The notes under the pieces: generated by a model | Databases searched by the model: none | The model's input: only the letters and a program-made list of their open reading frames with translations | Told to the model about the DNA's origin: nothing | Assembly (NCBI GenBank): GCA_020912385.1 | Contig: CP087210.1 | Coordinates: forward strand, 2,418,001-2,482,000 | DNA from: Neofusicoccum parvum | Lineage: Eukaryota > Ascomycota > Dothideomycetes > Botryosphaeriales > Botryosphaeriaceae | DNA: 64,000 nt | Reading direction: 5' to 3' | In this document: one piece after another, positions 1-11,426 of the stretch | Position numbering within the stretch: position 1 is the first letter of the stretch | How the letters are laid out: each line of letters begins with the position of its first letter | Translations under genes and position numbers: made by a program

Positions 1-3000
1 AAACACGACCGAGTACAAGCAAATGGGAGGGCCATCTTGGTCGCATGGCGAAGCTCTCCCCAATGTTTCAGACAGGAATTTCACGCTCACAGAGACAGAG
101 GAAAGAGCCGAGCAGGATCTAAAGGCAGGTGACAATCTACGGCCAGACGATCAAGTGTGCTTTGGCATGGTAAGCTCGGCTTGAAATCCCATGTCTTGCA
201 TTGACTAAGTGCAGTCTTCAAGCTCATTGGCCAAGTACAACCGCATCAAAACTCCATCCCAGCCGGGCCTTCGAGTCTTTGCTTAGTTGCACCAAATGGT
301 GATGTTCTCCACGCACAATCCCAGACAAAGATGGGGGAGCTGGATAGCCATATTGCTGCCGCTTTATGCAAGCTCTGCTCTGGGGGAATACTGGCCCAGA
401 TGGCGTGCGGATTTCCTTCTTTAAGTTGTCCGGCCAAGGGGAAAACAGGATCTGGCATTTTATCTGCGATTATCTACGGTCCTTTTGAGTTGTTCGAGGA
501 CGTAGGGGACTTCACACAGGCATGCGAACTCTATCTCCAGGATCCAGAAGGGTGTGCTCTCAACGTACCCTACAAAAATCCTCACAGACTCTCAAGGGGC
601 GGTGACGTTCTGATGACGTTCGACGTCCCTTCAAGTGAACCGAATGCGTCACAAGCGAGCGGCAGGACTGCAACCGACTTTTTCGCGGCGCTGGAATCAG
701 ACAGCGTTGACGAGCCTACAAAGACGCCTCTTGCTCTGAGAACGACGTTGCATCTGTATGTACCTCGAAATCTCTCTATTTAAGCTGCTCGTTCTACTGA
801 TTAGGCTTAGGCATCAACAACAGGCTCTGACCTTTTTGCGGAGACGGGAGCGTGGTTGGGCATACAACGGCTCAAATCCAGACATCTGGGCACTCGATAG
901 AGATAGAACCAGAGAAACGTAAGCTTATTGCATTACGGAAATGGCCATGGTTCTGACTCGGTGTTCAGGTTCGTCAACTGCATTTCTGGTAATCGACGAA
1001 TCGATCCACCGCCTGAGTTTCGAGGCGGCATTTTGGCAGACGAGATGGGCCTCGGCAAAACACTGTCCATGATTTCCCTCGTTGCGGCGGATAAAGATCC
1101 AGAGCTTCATAACCCAATGGCAGTTCCGGAATCAGTCAAAATTGCTGAGGACTTCATCAATGGAACGCTCATAATTGTCCCCTCACCGCGTCAGTCTACA
1201 GATATCTCCTTCCCTGCCGCACTACAGCTGACGCGCCCACTTGCCAGTCCTTCAAGTATGGAGCACCCAGCTCAGTCAGTAAGTGCGCAATATGTGACCG
1301 GGCAGATTGAGCATATCTGATTGATTTAGGCATCTCTCCACCGACAGTATCAAATGGACGAAATACCACGGCGTGCAGCGTTTCCGTTCATTGGACGAAA
1401 TGCGCCACTTCGACATCATCCTCACCACGTTCCAAACCATTGCGTCAGAGCAAACACACGGCAAGCACAAGTCCTCTCCAATATTTGCAGCACATTGGCA
1501 TCGAATCATTCTTGATGAAGGTAGGAACCAGACGCTCCTCTCCCAACTCGTAGCTTACGGATGGCAGCCCATTGCATTCGAGATCGCTCTACTGTGACAG
1601 CACAAGCCATCTTCTCTCTGAAGGCCCAATGTAGGTGGGCGATGACAGGTACGCCAGTGCAGAATCGATTGAGCGACTTCTCCAGTCTGCTTGAATTCCT
1701 CCGCGTCTACCCATATGATGATCGAAGAACATTCGATGCACACATATCGATGCTATGGAAGGATTGCAACGAAGAGGAGGCAATCAGTAGACTCAAAAGA
1801 CTTGTGAACTGTGTTGTTCTGAGGCGCCTCAAGACAACCATTCAGCTTCCAGACAGGCGAGATGTCACGCGCTTTGTGGACTTCACGGAAGAGGAAAGGA
1901 ATTACTACGAGGAGGCGTCTTCCCCTGTGAAGAAAATGCTGGAAGCTGCTTTGATGCAGCAGGACGCATCTGCATCTGCTTTTCTCAACGCGTTCCAGCG
2001 TATTAACAAGCTACGGATGATTTGCAACCTAGGCGTCACACCTCCATCTTCCTCGGCTGGTTCATGCAACAACTCAACTGCACAGGCATATTTCGAATCC
2101 CTCTTGTCGGTCAGCCAAGCTACTTGCTCCATTTGCTCGATCTCGTTGGACGAGTTCAACGCGCAGGAGGCCAACGAGAGTCTGCCAGTGCCTGGCCAAC
2201 CACAACCCAGGCTCTTTCGATGCCTCAAGCTTGTCTGCTCACCCTGCTTTACACGTTTACAGTGCAACGCCCATACAGGAGAGACGCGTGGGTGTGACCA
2301 TTGCCCGCAATGTCCTTCAGAACCGGTGTTCTCAACATCGTCATCGGCTCCAAGTACACCTCTGCCCTCACCACGAGACTTGACACAACAGACTTCCAGC
2401 AAAGTCACAGCTCTGGTTGAGGACATCCAAGCCAACATACGGGAAAAGAGGTAAGAACAGATTCCAAGGTAAAATCGAGCCAGACTTGCTGATGGCATAT
2501 AGTGTTGTGTTCTCATACTGGACTACTTCCCTTGATCTGGTGGAACGCGCCGTCAAGGAGGCCAACATTGGTTATGTACGGTTCGACGGAAGTGTCTCTT
2601 CTAAAAACCGTGAGCTTGCACTCCATCGGCTGCACCATGACCTGAGTGTCCGGGTCATTCTAATTACAGTTTCATGTGGAGCTGTTGGGTTAGTTGCTGC
2701 TTGTTCATATGTGACACGCGCTGACAGTGACCAGACTAGACCTGACAGCAGCCTCTCGAGCCTATCTCCTCGAGCCTCAATGGAATCCCACAACAGAGGA
2801 GCAGGCGCTGGCGCGGATTCATCGTATGGGTCAAGAACGTCCAGTGACAACAATCCGCTTCATCATGAGAAGGTCATTCGAAGAGGTATGTGGTCTCCAA
2901 TGCTTTTGAAAGGGGATTGAGCTCACGCAGAGTAGCATGTCATGAAGGTGCAGGATCGAAAGCGAGAGCTGGCCGATCTCATATTCTCCGGCGGGAGGAG

Positions 3001-3108
3001 CAGCGGCGCCGAACAGACTCAAGCTCGGCTTAGCGTGCGTAACTTACCAAAGGTGTCGACGACGTTTAGCTGACATGACCGCAGCACCTTCGATCACTGT
3101 TGGGTTGA
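1..3108 (+). CDS. SNF2-family DNA-dependent ATPase/helicase, HLTF/Rad5-like (5' partial)
   Basis: Open at the left edge. The visible 864 codons are rebuilt as exons 2-169, 223-755, 811-918, 969-1189, 1248-1278, 1330-1520, 1568-2450, 2503-2688, 2735-2885, 2936-3034 and 3085-3108; every junction keeps frame, though the first (acceptor at 222) is least certain. Helicase motif I reads GGILADEMGLGKT. The DEAH box is split by the intron at 1521-1567 (LDE then AH). Motif III is MTGTPVQNRL, and the C-terminal lobe carries GYVRFDGS and ARIHRMGQERP. Between the lobes (about 2125-2330) lies a Cys-rich segment matching the RING position of this family, but the usual C-x-H-x2-C reads CLKLVC, with Lys for the ligand His. 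Known relatives remodel nucleosomes or act in post-replication repair as nuclear ATPases. Ubiquitin-ligase activity is doubtful here. Family assignment is firm; the exact orthologue is not. Confidence 0.88.
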
Positions 3109-4241
3109 ATTAGCTGGCCGTTACGGATAAGTGATGTTTGTCTACCTAGAACATGTGCAGCCTTGTGCTAGCCCACCGTGCACCATACGTGTCTTCAGAT
3201 GTGGTTGGCCTCTCCCGCCAATCACAACGCGCGGGATCAAATAATCGGCGGCGCAGACAAGGGCCCCACCAGGCGATCTCCCAGGGATAATGCACTTGTC
3301 CTGCCAGGAGAAGGCCCCATGACTCGACAGTCACCAGTTTGCGCGCATCCTGATTTCCTGCACAACAGCTGCGTGCTACAGCAGGTTAACCGGCAAGTGT
3401 TTGCAGCCCGCCAATGCTATATCAGGCAGGCTCTTGGCGCACGTTGCGCGTCTTGGCGTACAGCGCTCCACCCTCACTCAGCCTTACACAGCACTCGCTT
3501 AGCCGGGCCGCACGGCAACAAACCTGGCCGCGGTGATTGGCGGCCGCCGTTCTGATGACGTGGGCTGGAGAGAAGCCCGTCGAGCTACTCGAGCGGCGCA
3601 GCAGCCGTCCCAGGAGCACCCACGAGCAATTGGCGCCGCGGAGTTGCGGAAGGCTGGCGGAGCGGGGTGGGAGCGCGAAGGAGATTGGCGGTGCTGGCCG
3701 GCTGGACGGTGGTCTGAGACGGCGGAGCACAGCCCAGCATGTGGCTGAGCCGGCATGCACAGGTGCAGGTGCAGGTGCAGGGCGAGCGGCCAGGGCACAG
3801 GCACAAGGCAAGAGACCCTGAGCAGCTGAGGCGCGACGGGGAGCGGCCTGCTGCGCGGCCGGCGGCAGACGGTGCAGGCGCAGGCGCAGGCAACAAGCTC
3901 GCGGCGGGGCAGAATGCTGCAGGCGAAGCTCCGCGCCGGCGGCTGGGCTCCCGGGCCTGGTGGCGCCCGCTGAAACTTGATGACGACCTCCAGCGATCGC
4001 CGCGCTCTTGGCGCATCCCTTCTCCGGGGCCACAGCGCCAAACACCCAGCGCCATTCGCTCATTACCAGCCCACGCGCGACCTTGCCTGCGGCCTCTCGA
4101 CGCTCCCTCCTCGCCCCTCCCTCCCCAGAGATACCCCGAGCCCTGCGCTCTCCCCGTCGTTCAGGATACCCTTTGCTGTTTTGCGCGTAATTGACTTAAT
4201 TTCCTCTCCATCCCATCCTCAACCCAGCCCGCCCCGCGACC
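3109..4241 (+). promoter_or_regulatory. GC-rich upstream region of the PhoD-like gene with five CCAAT boxes
   Basis: There is no credible gene here. Overlapping open frames on both strands have low-complexity Arg/Ala/Pro-rich translations and I read them as products of high GC. CCAAT pentamers lie at 3218-3222 and 3411-3415 (forward) and 3536-3540, 3629-3633 and 3684-3688 (reverse). These are candidate sites for the fungal HapB/C/E CCAAT-binding complex. A short six-base tandem repeat (CAGGTG units) occupies 3760-3780. A pyrimidine-rich leader directly precedes the ATG at 4242. Confidence 0.45.
3760..3780. repeat. Short CAGGTG tandem repeat
   Basis: Three exact hexamer copies plus a partial fourth. 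A looser related run (GCAGGC units) follows near 3870-3890. It is a microsatellite-like tract in the upstream region. Confidence 0.6.
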
Positions 4242-6788
4242 ATGTCCGCCGAGCCCTCTGAGCACCACACCGCGCCGGGCGCGACCGCCGCCGCCATCCA
4301 CGACGAGCTCGCCCATCACCCCGCCCCCGGCCACACTGTCAGCCCGCAAGCGACGGACGCCAATGTCCCGCACACACACGAGAACGGCGCGGTTGGCGTC
4401 GGCGCCGGCCCGCAGGTCGTGAGCACGTCGGACGCGCTGGAGGTGCACTGCGGCCCGCTGCTGAACTACAGGAAAATGAGCGGCGTCGCGTCCGGCAGGC
4501 CGACCTGGCACGGCAGCGTGCTCATAGTCACCACGCCCGGCCAGGTCCACCCGCAGCTGCTCCTGAGGGAGCTCGGAGCCGTCGACGGATCCGCGGGCCC
4601 CGCGAGCGCCGAGACGCGCAGCTTCGACGCGCTCAAGCTGTACGAGGACCCGGGCAAGGCCTTCTGGCGCTTCCGCTTCGACGTGCCCTACCTGGACTAC
4701 GAGGCGCGCTGGGAGTACCAGATACCCAAGCTCAAGCCCGTCGGAGAAGCCACCATTGACGGCGACCCCACCAAGAGAGTGTTTGCCGTGCCTTCGATCG
4801 CCCAGTCCATGCGCATTCTCTTCCACTCGTGCAATGGCTTCAGTGTGGGCACCGACGTTGACGCCTGGTCCGGCCCTGCGCTCTGGAATGACGTGAACCG
4901 CATCCACGCGACGAAGCCCTTCCACGTTATGATTGGCGGCGGTGACCAGATCTACAATGACGGCGTGCGTGTTGACGGCCCGCTCAAGGCCTGGACCGAC
5001 ATTGGCAACCCCAAGAAGCGCCAGCACTTCCCCTTCAACGAGCAGCTCCGCGCCGAGTGCGACGAGTATTACTACAAGAACTACGTCCGCTGGTACACCT
5101 CGAGGCCGTTTTCCGACGCCAATGGCCAGATCCCGCAGCTGAACATCTGGGATGATCACGACATCATTGACGGCTTTGGCTCCTACACCGACCACTTTAT
5201 GCGCTGCGCCGTGTTCCGTGGCATCGGTGGTGTCGCTCACAAGTATGTTTTGCTTTTATTGTTTTCCGCGCTGCAACCAGCAATGTCTCACATCTCCGGC
5301 AATCTGTCTGAGCCGCTCCCGCATCCCGCCCCTGGTCCCCGCAAACGTCGTTTGTGCGCCACTTGCAGACATTTGGCTTGTCCGTTTCCGGTTGGAGCCC
5401 CTTGCAGCTGACACCGCGCTAGGTACTACCTGCTTTTCCAGCACCACCTCCCTCCGCCCAAGAGCACCTTCACGACCGATGCTCCGAAGACGGTTGAGCC
5501 CGGCCCCGACGGAACTCCGGCCGACCCTGTCCAGATCGACGATACGTTCGTTGCGGAAGAGACCGAAGAGCAGGACTCATACATCATTGGAGCGAAGCCT
5601 GGACCCTACGTTGAAGAGCGCAGTCGCTCCATTTACTGCCAGCTTGGCGCGCGCATTGCCTTTTTGGGTATTGACGCCCGCACTGAGCGCACACGCCATC
5701 AAGTCAACTATCCTGAGACGTACGAGCTCATTTTCAACCGTGTGAAGAAAGAGTTCTCCGAGAACAGGGAGATCAAGCACCTCGTTCTGTTGCTTGGGGT
5801 TCCCATCGCGTACCCGCGTTTGCAGTGGCTCGAGAACGTCTTCCAGAGCCCGATTATTGGCCCTATTCGCTTCATGAACAAGCGTTTTGGTCTGGCTGGG
5901 AGCTTCTTCAACCACTTTGACGGACAGGTCGATCTGCTGGACGACTTGGATGACCACTACACGGCACGCCACCACAAGGCTGAGCGCAAGGAACTGATCC
6001 TGCGGCTGCAAGACATTGCCAAGGAGTACAGTGTTCGCGTCACCATTCTTGGCGGCGATGTCCACTTGGCAGCGCTTGGCCGCTTCTACAGCAACCCTGC
6101 TTTGAAGATCCCTATCGAGCGGGACCACCGCTACATGATTAACATCGTGAGCAGCGCCATCACCAACAAGCCCCCGCCTCAGCCCGTGGCCAACCTGTTG
6201 GCACGCCGCAACAAGATCCACCACCTGGACCACGACACGGACGAGACCCTCCTCGAGCTCTTCAACAAGGACCCGGGCTTCAACGCCGAGGGCAAGGACG
6301 TCAACAACGTCGGCAACAAGTCCGGCGACAAGAACCACTGCACCATGCCCTCCCGCAACTTCGCCATCATTTCCGAATCCTGGTCGCCCAACGGCCCCGC
6401 CAACGGCGGCCCTCCCAGCACTGCCAACGGCGACCCTGCCGGCGCGCACACGGTCAACGGCTCGCTCGCGCCCCCGCCCGGCACGGCCAACGGCTCCACC
6501 CACGCGCCCTCGTCGGCGTACACGCAGTCGGCGCCCTCGACGGTCATGTCGGACGGCTCGCCCGTCTCAGCGCCGCCGGACCCCAAGCAGAACCCGCGCC
6601 GCGCGCTGCACGACGGCGAGAGGAGCTGCGGCACCACGCACCCGGCTGCCAGCGGCACGGACGCGACGGGCTTGGGCGGCAGGTACGGCCTCGACGTCAG
6701 CTTCCGCGTGGAGATCTCGCCGAAGGATCGCGAAGGCCGGACGGATGGGTACGGGTTGAGCGTGCCGGCGTTGGAGATGGAGGGTTGA
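4242..6788 (+). CDS. PhoD-like metallophosphatase
   Basis: Two exons, 4242-5242 and 5423-6788, joined through an unusually long 180-nt GT-AG intron, give 788 residues. Metal-site blocks of PhoD-type phosphatases are clear: a GGGDQIYND block near residues 228-236, a DDHD block near 304-307 just before the intron, and GGDVH after it (about 6051-6065). The first 75 residues and the last 130 are low-complexity, rich in Asn, Gly, Pro, Ala and Ser, and probably disordered. No signal peptide or membrane segment is seen, so a cytosolic or nuclear role fits better than secretion. This matches the long fungal PhoD-like family of unknown substrate. The ATG at 4242 is chosen because it is the first in the frame after the pyrimidine-rich leader. 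Alkaline phosphatase activity would be inference from family only. Confidence 0.9.
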
Positions 6789-8683
6789 TTTCACTTCTGC
6801 CGGATCTTTTTCCGACTTCTCATCTACCATGTTGTAATATTTGTAGTGTGCTTCCTTGGATTGGTGTTGTTTTTGCTGTTGCAGAGACAAAAGTTACTGC
6901 CTCGCGAGCCTGATACCCGGCTTGGATTTTTGCTTTTGCTTTTGGTTTAATGTGGAGGTTGGAGAGAAGAAGAGAAGAGAGGGAGATATGAGACTGAAGA
7001 GTTATGCGACATGGGGCATGTATGATATCATGGCTGTAGCATTAGCGTATTCACCATCTCCTATCATCTCTGGCAATGGGGTTTGTTCTCTGGGAAAGTG
7101 GGTGGTCTTTGATTGCGTGGCCATGTAATGTGTTTAGGGACTCTCCCTCCCAGTGGACCTTGCTGGATCGTGTCGGAGAACGACAGCGCAAGGCAGGCCA
7201 GCAAGTCATTGTTCTACTAGGTCGTCACCCGGTATCCGACAAGGCGACGCCTCTGCGGTCCGAAGTCTGAACATGCAAGCCCATCCACCGTAAATCCACG
7301 TGCGACACCTCCGAGCCAGTTGTAGGTTCAAGGTAAGCCGTTCAAAGGACAATCAACTCGAAAGTGGCATGACTGCCGCAACGAAATGGGTGGAAGAGTC
7401 CATCGCGATTGCTCCAGGAGAGGTCAGCCAAGTGCATGCGGTCTTTGGTGATCTGGGGGGCCGGGAGTATGGAGATGTCAGGTGCCGGTCGGCTGATGCA
7501 GTGGCTCGGGAGGTGGGATGAGGGCGAGCAAGGCGAGCGTAATTTGGACGTTGGATATACTAGATAGTCGAGAAGTAGAGATGGCCTACCGCCTGATATA
7601 AGTTCAAACAGTGAGACCCTCTACCATCAACGGCCGGGTCTCGTCCGGGTGGCTTACTCAGTGAGTCACTTGGGCAGCTGCGTTGTAGGTACGCAAGTTC
7701 GAGCCCGAGCTGTAAAAACAGACGGTACCTAAAGAGTCTGTTCTATCTCCACTAGCGATCCTAGGCATCATACAGCATCAGGTATGACAATGAAGATGAG
7801 CAATTCCTTCATCGCCTTTAATGGTAGCAGTGTCAGGCCTTATGATCAGGCTGACCCGGTCGATTAGACCAGGCGAGATAGTTTTGCTGTTTTGTCAGTC
7901 GCATCTGCTCTTCAGCCATCTATGGAGTGGGATGGCAGTGGCACGGTGACTACCATAGGGATTCCACTCACATAACCGGAGGCCAGAACAACAGGTTATG
8001 GGCCGGGATTAGTATATGACCCGCTCATCGGGTCCCAGGATGGTGTTGTCCCTCACCACTCAGTCCCACCTGAAACAATCATACGGACTTCAGCGGCACT
8101 ATTTCTCTACAGCACGGTATTGAAGGGTCTGAACTCACCAGTGGGAGGTTTAAGCTGTCTTTGTCAGGGTTACCCCTACCGCTTATTGGCACAGGGCGAA
8201 GTTGGGGCGTTCTGTGCCAAGTTTGCAGTTGGAGTTTGAGGTGGCGGAATCTCTCAGTCCGTAGTGTCGGTTATTCTTGGGATAGGAGTTATTATGATAT
8301 ATACAAGTCAATGCAGAAATATTCCAGTCAGCTCAAGGCGTAGCGCTGCAGAAGTAGTCGAGCTGCCATGGGCAGGCAAACAAGCCGACAGGTTCTCCGA
8401 TGCCTCGCAACTGTGCATGTTTTCTCAAGACAACTGATCAAACAAGATTGATGCAGAGTTTCCACTTTGATTTCATCTAATAAAGCCATCATATTTTTTC
8501 CAGGCCGACTCCATAAGTCAATCAACAGCCAAGGTATCGTTGTCAAACTCCCCGAGCCGATGCCCATCTCCGTGTAGCAAACATCAACACATCTATGCAA
8601 ACTTTCCCAACCCTTCCCAGCCTCTCCTACATCTCATTACAGCCCCAATCATTATTTCCTCCTTCCTTCTAGCAAACTCGTCT
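6789..8683. other. Gene-free convergent intergenic region
   Basis: About 1.9 kb between the 3' ends of two convergent genes. Open frames are short with no recognisable content. A polymerase III-like A-box/B-box spacing occurs near 7650-7706, but it does not fold as a tRNA. I see nothing else. Confidence 0.5.
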
Positions 8684-11426
8684 TCAGAGGTACGGTGAAC
8701 CGAGGTACGGTGCTGCCTTCTCATTCCACTTCTCGCGCGTCGCCTGGAGGCGTATGGCAGCACCGGGGCCATTCGTCCTTGTGTCCTCTTTTTCGTCCTC
8801 ATCCTCCGAGACAGCCCAGTAACCGGTTGCGGTTGATGCGGTGGAAACGTCGGAACGGGTCGTGGACGATGACGCCGGTGAAGCCTCCCGGCGGACCTTG
8901 TCGTCCTGCGGCTTCCAAAGCTGCCAACCATCCAGGGTCTGGTATTCGCGCTCCAGCTTGCCGCGCACCTCCTCCGACAACTCCCTGTACTTGCGCGGCC
9001 AAGCGGCGTCGGGGCCCTTCAACGCCTCGTCCCTCGCCTCCCGCTCCATCTCCGCCGCCCTCTCCAACAAGCGGTCGAACCTCTTGCCCTCCGCAAAGAA
9101 GTCCCCAAAGCCCTGGCCCGACCACACCAGCTCGCCGTGCTGGAACAGCTCCGCGATCACCATCCCGCTGAACCCATCGAGGAACGGATCCCCACTCCTC
9201 GCCCTCCCCACCACCACCTCGCCCCTCACCCTGTCCAAGCACGCCTCGCAGAACCACCTCTCCCCAGCCGCCCCCTTCGTCGCCACCCCGACGCACCTCG
9301 CGTGAAACACGCCGACCTCGCACCCCGCGCACGCGCACTCCACCACCCGCTCCGTCCGCACGCCGCGACACCAGCACACCCGCTCGACGCCCTCAGCCAG
9401 CCTCCTCGCCAGCCCCCACTCCTCCTCGGGCGCCAACCCACCCTCCCCCAGCCGCTCGCGCAGCACCGCCTTCGCGCGGTTCAGCGCGCCCGCGACGTGG
9501 AACTGCCACACCTGCTCCGCCAGCCAGCCGGCCGCCGCGGCTCCGCGCATCTGGCTCTCCACGTCCGCGGGGGCGGCGCCGCGGCCGCGCAGCAGGTAGT
9601 CGGCGAGGGGCGCGTCGACGGCGAGGGCGACGGCGCCGGTCGGGAAGGGGTGCCAGGAGGGGCGGGCGGAGAGGATGGCGGAGGCGGTGGCGCGGGGGAG
9701 GGGCGCGGTGGCGAGGACGGTGCGGCCGATGGGGGCGAGGAGGCGGACGGGGTCGGTGGGGGAGGGCGTGCGCGGCGGGGGAGGCGGGGAGGGGTGGAGG
9801 TAGTAGGATAGGTTTGGGAGGGTCCAGCTGGTGTCGAGCGCGGTGGAGAGGACTTTGCGGTTGTCGCGGGTGGGCTTCTTGCGGACGCGTTTGCGGGCGA
9901 GGGGTTTGTCCTGGGGTCTGGGTGTTAGTAGTTGGATTGCGGAAGTGACGGTGGTGGTTTATGGACACTTACCTCGGGCGCATTGCCGGATTTGGCTGCG
10001 CTGATGAAGGGGCCCAGGAACATCTCGGCGAGCTTGGAGCGCTCGAAACAAAAGCCGCATTGGCAGCCGGGAACGATGCCAAATGCAGAAGGCATCTCCT
10101 TGGCCGTGAGCAGCTCGTCCAGTGTGGGACGTAAATCGCGCTCCTCGGGAGGCTCTTCCGTGGGATCCTGCAGAGTGTGTTGAGCGTTCTCGGCGTCGTC
10201 AGGCACGGGAGTAGAAGCCTCGGGGCTCAGTGGCTCCTCGTGAAGCGCATCGTGGTCAGCGGGCATGTCGGGCTCGTCTTTCTGCAGCAAATCCCTCCCA
10301 TACGGTCCATCCGGCATCCAGAGCTTGTAGTCCCAGCCGCCCCACTCGTCCGCCTCGTCTTCCACCTCGTCTTCCTCCTCAGCGCCCTCCTCAGTATTCT
10401 CCGCCTCATCCGCATCCAGCCGCTCCCGCCTCTCCTGCTTCATCTCGAGGATGCGCATCAGCGTCTTCCTCGACATGTACCTCAAAAACCCGCCCCTCCT
10501 CCTCGCCGTCTCGCGCTCCTCGCGCCACACGGCCTCGAAATCCCGCTGCACCAGCCTCGCCACCCGGGCCAGCAGGTCCCTCGCCTTCCTGCCCCTCCCG
10601 GCCGAGTCGGGCCCGGCCCCCAGCTCGCGCAGCACCCTCGCCCTCTCGGCCGCGAAGTCGGGCACGGCGCGGGGTGCGCCGCTGGAGCGGTCGGCGCGCA
10701 GCAGCAGGCGGCGCAGGGCGTGGGCGGACGGCGCGACGACGTAGGCGTCCGGGCCGCACCAGACGAGGTTGGCGAGGAAGTCCGGGTCGTCGAGGTCGAG
10801 GAGGCCGCCGTTGAGGTCCGGGGCGGCGGGGTGCATGGCGCGGCCGACGGCGGCGATGGCGGAGGAGGTGAGCGCGGCGGCGGCGGCGGCGGCCGGCCGG
10901 TTGAGCGCGCGGTGCAGCTTCTTCTCGGCCTTGAGGTCCTTGCGGCGCGGGAGCTTGGTGGTCGCGGTCGCGGTGGCGGTGCCGTCGGGCGGAGGGTGGG
11001 CGGGCGCGGGCTGTGGCGACGCGGAGGGTTCGTCGTGCGCGGGCGTGCCCAGGTGGTTGTGCAGGGCGCGCAGCGCTTCGGCGATCTCTTTGTGGCGCTT
11101 CCAGTGCTCTTCGGAGCTGTTGCGGCAGCTGTGGGGCGCGTGTCAGCGGGGTCGGGAGTGCGAGGGCGTGGACCTTACGGCTTGCAGTCGACTTCTCTGC
11201 CGACCATGAACAGGTTGTTGTGGAACTTCGCGCACGGAACCACATGATAGCCTACGCAGATGCGCTGGCTGTTCTTCTTGTTTGCCAGTGGCTTGTGGCA
11301 GACGCCGCAGTGGTGTTCTGTTTACCGTGTCAGTCCGCCGCTGGAGGAGCTCGGGAGAGGAGACTTCCCAATACCGCCATGAGCCTGGAGCTCCCACTGG
11401 TAGAGACCTTGGCTTGAGTTGTCCAT
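8684..11426 (-). CDS. PHD-finger protein with N-terminal Cys/His module, tandem paralogue A
   Basis: Four exons on the minus strand, 11426-11375, 11317-11179, 11128-9973 and 9910-8684, give 857 residues with all phases consistent. Residues 19-77 hold a module HHC-x2-C-x13-C-x3-H-x3-C-x3-H-x11-C-x2-C followed by EEHWKRHK. The middle (residues about 165-290) has an acidic LDLDDPDF start and a basic stretch REERETARRRGGFLRYMSRK. A PHD-type C4HC3 finger sits at about residues 625-672 (CWC, CAGC, FHARC, WFCEAC). The tail is charged and Ser/Thr-rich. All three blocks align in order with the intronless neighbour at 13484-16534, so the two are tandem paralogues. PHD fingers usually read histone tails, but the Trp expected before FH is Val here, so H3K4me3 binding is doubtful. 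The function is unknown; a nuclear chromatin role is inference. Confidence 0.8.

Noticed and set aside
4161..5240. A 359-codon minus-strand frame opposite the PhoD-like gene
   Set aside because: It is Val/Ala/Arg low-complexity and complementary to a well-supported exon.
7640..7720. A possible tRNA gene
   Set aside because: B-box-like sequence is present, but T-stem and acceptor stem do not pair, so it is only listed as a weak Pol III-like element.
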